Shown in pieces: positions 5,032 to 5,208 of a stretch of DNA of 5,208 nucleotides. Source of the stretch: an uncultured Mycoplasmatota bacterium (GTDB lineage Bacteria > Bacillota_I > Bacilli_A > RF39 > UBA660). The translations under genes and the position numbers were made by a program. Numbering within the stretch: position 1 is the first letter of the stretch; the number at the start of each line of letters is the position of its first letter. The notes beneath the pieces are model-generated. The model worked only from the letters and a program-made list of their open reading frames with translations. It made no database searches and was not told where the DNA came from. Where the stretch lies: assembly GCA_947087145.1 (NCBI GenBank), contig CAMUBM010000064.1:1-5208 (forward strand), read 5' to 3'.

Positions 5032-5075
5032 AGTATAAAAAAAAGCATTTCCTAAATTTGTCGAACTGCGTCGAA
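5032..5075 (-). promoter_or_regulatory. Tandem Spo0A-like boxes with a candidate distal -10
   Basis: On the plus strand TGTCGAA (5059-5065, exact match to the Spo0A-box core and preceded by TT) is followed after 3 bp by CGTCGAA (5069-5075, 6 of 7). This head-to-tail 10-bp spacing is how Spo0A dimers are known to bind. On the minus strand TATACT (5032-5037) could be a -10 with a start near 5025, which puts the boxes at about -34 to -50, where activating Spo0A sites overlap a -35. Binding by Spo0A is an inference. Confidence 0.45.
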
Positions 5076-5105
5076 AAAATATAAAATAAGTAAACTGATA
5101 GACAC

Positions 5106-5135
5106 AAAAAAACTTGAACCAATAAAGATTCAAGT
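5106..5135 (-). terminator. Rho-independent terminator after tRNA-Lys
   Basis: On the minus strand ACTTGAA and TTCAAGT (7 bp, perfect) enclose a 10-nt loop and are followed by a run of T's. It lies 12 bp after the tRNA-Lys CCA end and separates that gene from the regulator operon. Confidence 0.85.
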
Positions 5136-5147
5136 AAAATTAACAAA

Positions 5148-5208
5148 TGGTGACCCGCGAGAGATTCGAACTCTCGACCCTTTGATTAAAAGTCAAATGC
5201 TCTACCGA
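5148..5208 (-). tRNA. tRNA-Lys (anticodon UUU), 5' part beyond the window
   Basis: 61 nt of the 3' part are present: the end of the D arm (GTAGAGC), anticodon stem TTTGA/TCAAA around loop CTTTTAA (anticodon at 5188-5190), T arm GAGAG-TTCGAAT-CTCTC, acceptor 3' strand GCGGGTC, discriminator A and encoded CCA. The 5' acceptor strand and start of the D arm lie outside. Confidence 0.95.

Overview
The window is AT-rich and looks like a low-GC Bacillota chromosome. The protein-coding genes carry strong AGGAGG-type ribosome binding sites, all three tRNA genes encode their 3' CCA, and promoters are TTGATT/TATAAT or extended -10 types. A tandem pair of sites matching the Spo0A-box consensus suggests a lineage related to spore formers, but I cannot name the species.

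Layout, left to right. Bases 1-2318 (minus) hold nearly all of a xylulose-5-phosphate/fructose-6-phosphate phosphoketolase, a housekeeping carbon-metabolism enzyme cut only at its C-terminus by the window edge. Bases 2319-2865 are a long AT-rich gap with no convincing gene, one possible 51-codon relic (2726-2881, plus) and some A/T dyads. Bases 2866-3183 (minus) encode a 105-residue protein that looks like a stand-alone PqqD/RiPP-recognition-element fold. Divergently from it, 3323-4084 (plus) encodes an intact-looking MvaI/BcnI-family restriction endonuclease with no methyltransferase in view. The endonuclease gene ends at a bidirectional terminator facing the tRNA genes.

The right part is all on the minus strand: tRNA-Lys(UUU) (cut by the right edge), its terminator, a regulatory stretch of about 170 bp, a two-gene operon (a 79-residue Cro/CI-type regulator whose stop codon directly abuts the start of a 75-residue protein of unknown function), then tRNA-Arg(ACG) and tRNA-Pro(UGG), each with its own promoter.

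The parts worth most attention are the orphan endonuclease with its divergent RRE-like neighbour in an AT-rich segment between a metabolic gene and tRNA genes, and the densely organised control region of the small regulator operon (extended -10 promoter, 18-bp perfect dyad, tandem Spo0A-like boxes). I see no complete recognised defence system, transposase, integrase or CRISPR array. Protein identities rest on motif recognition by eye, without database searches.
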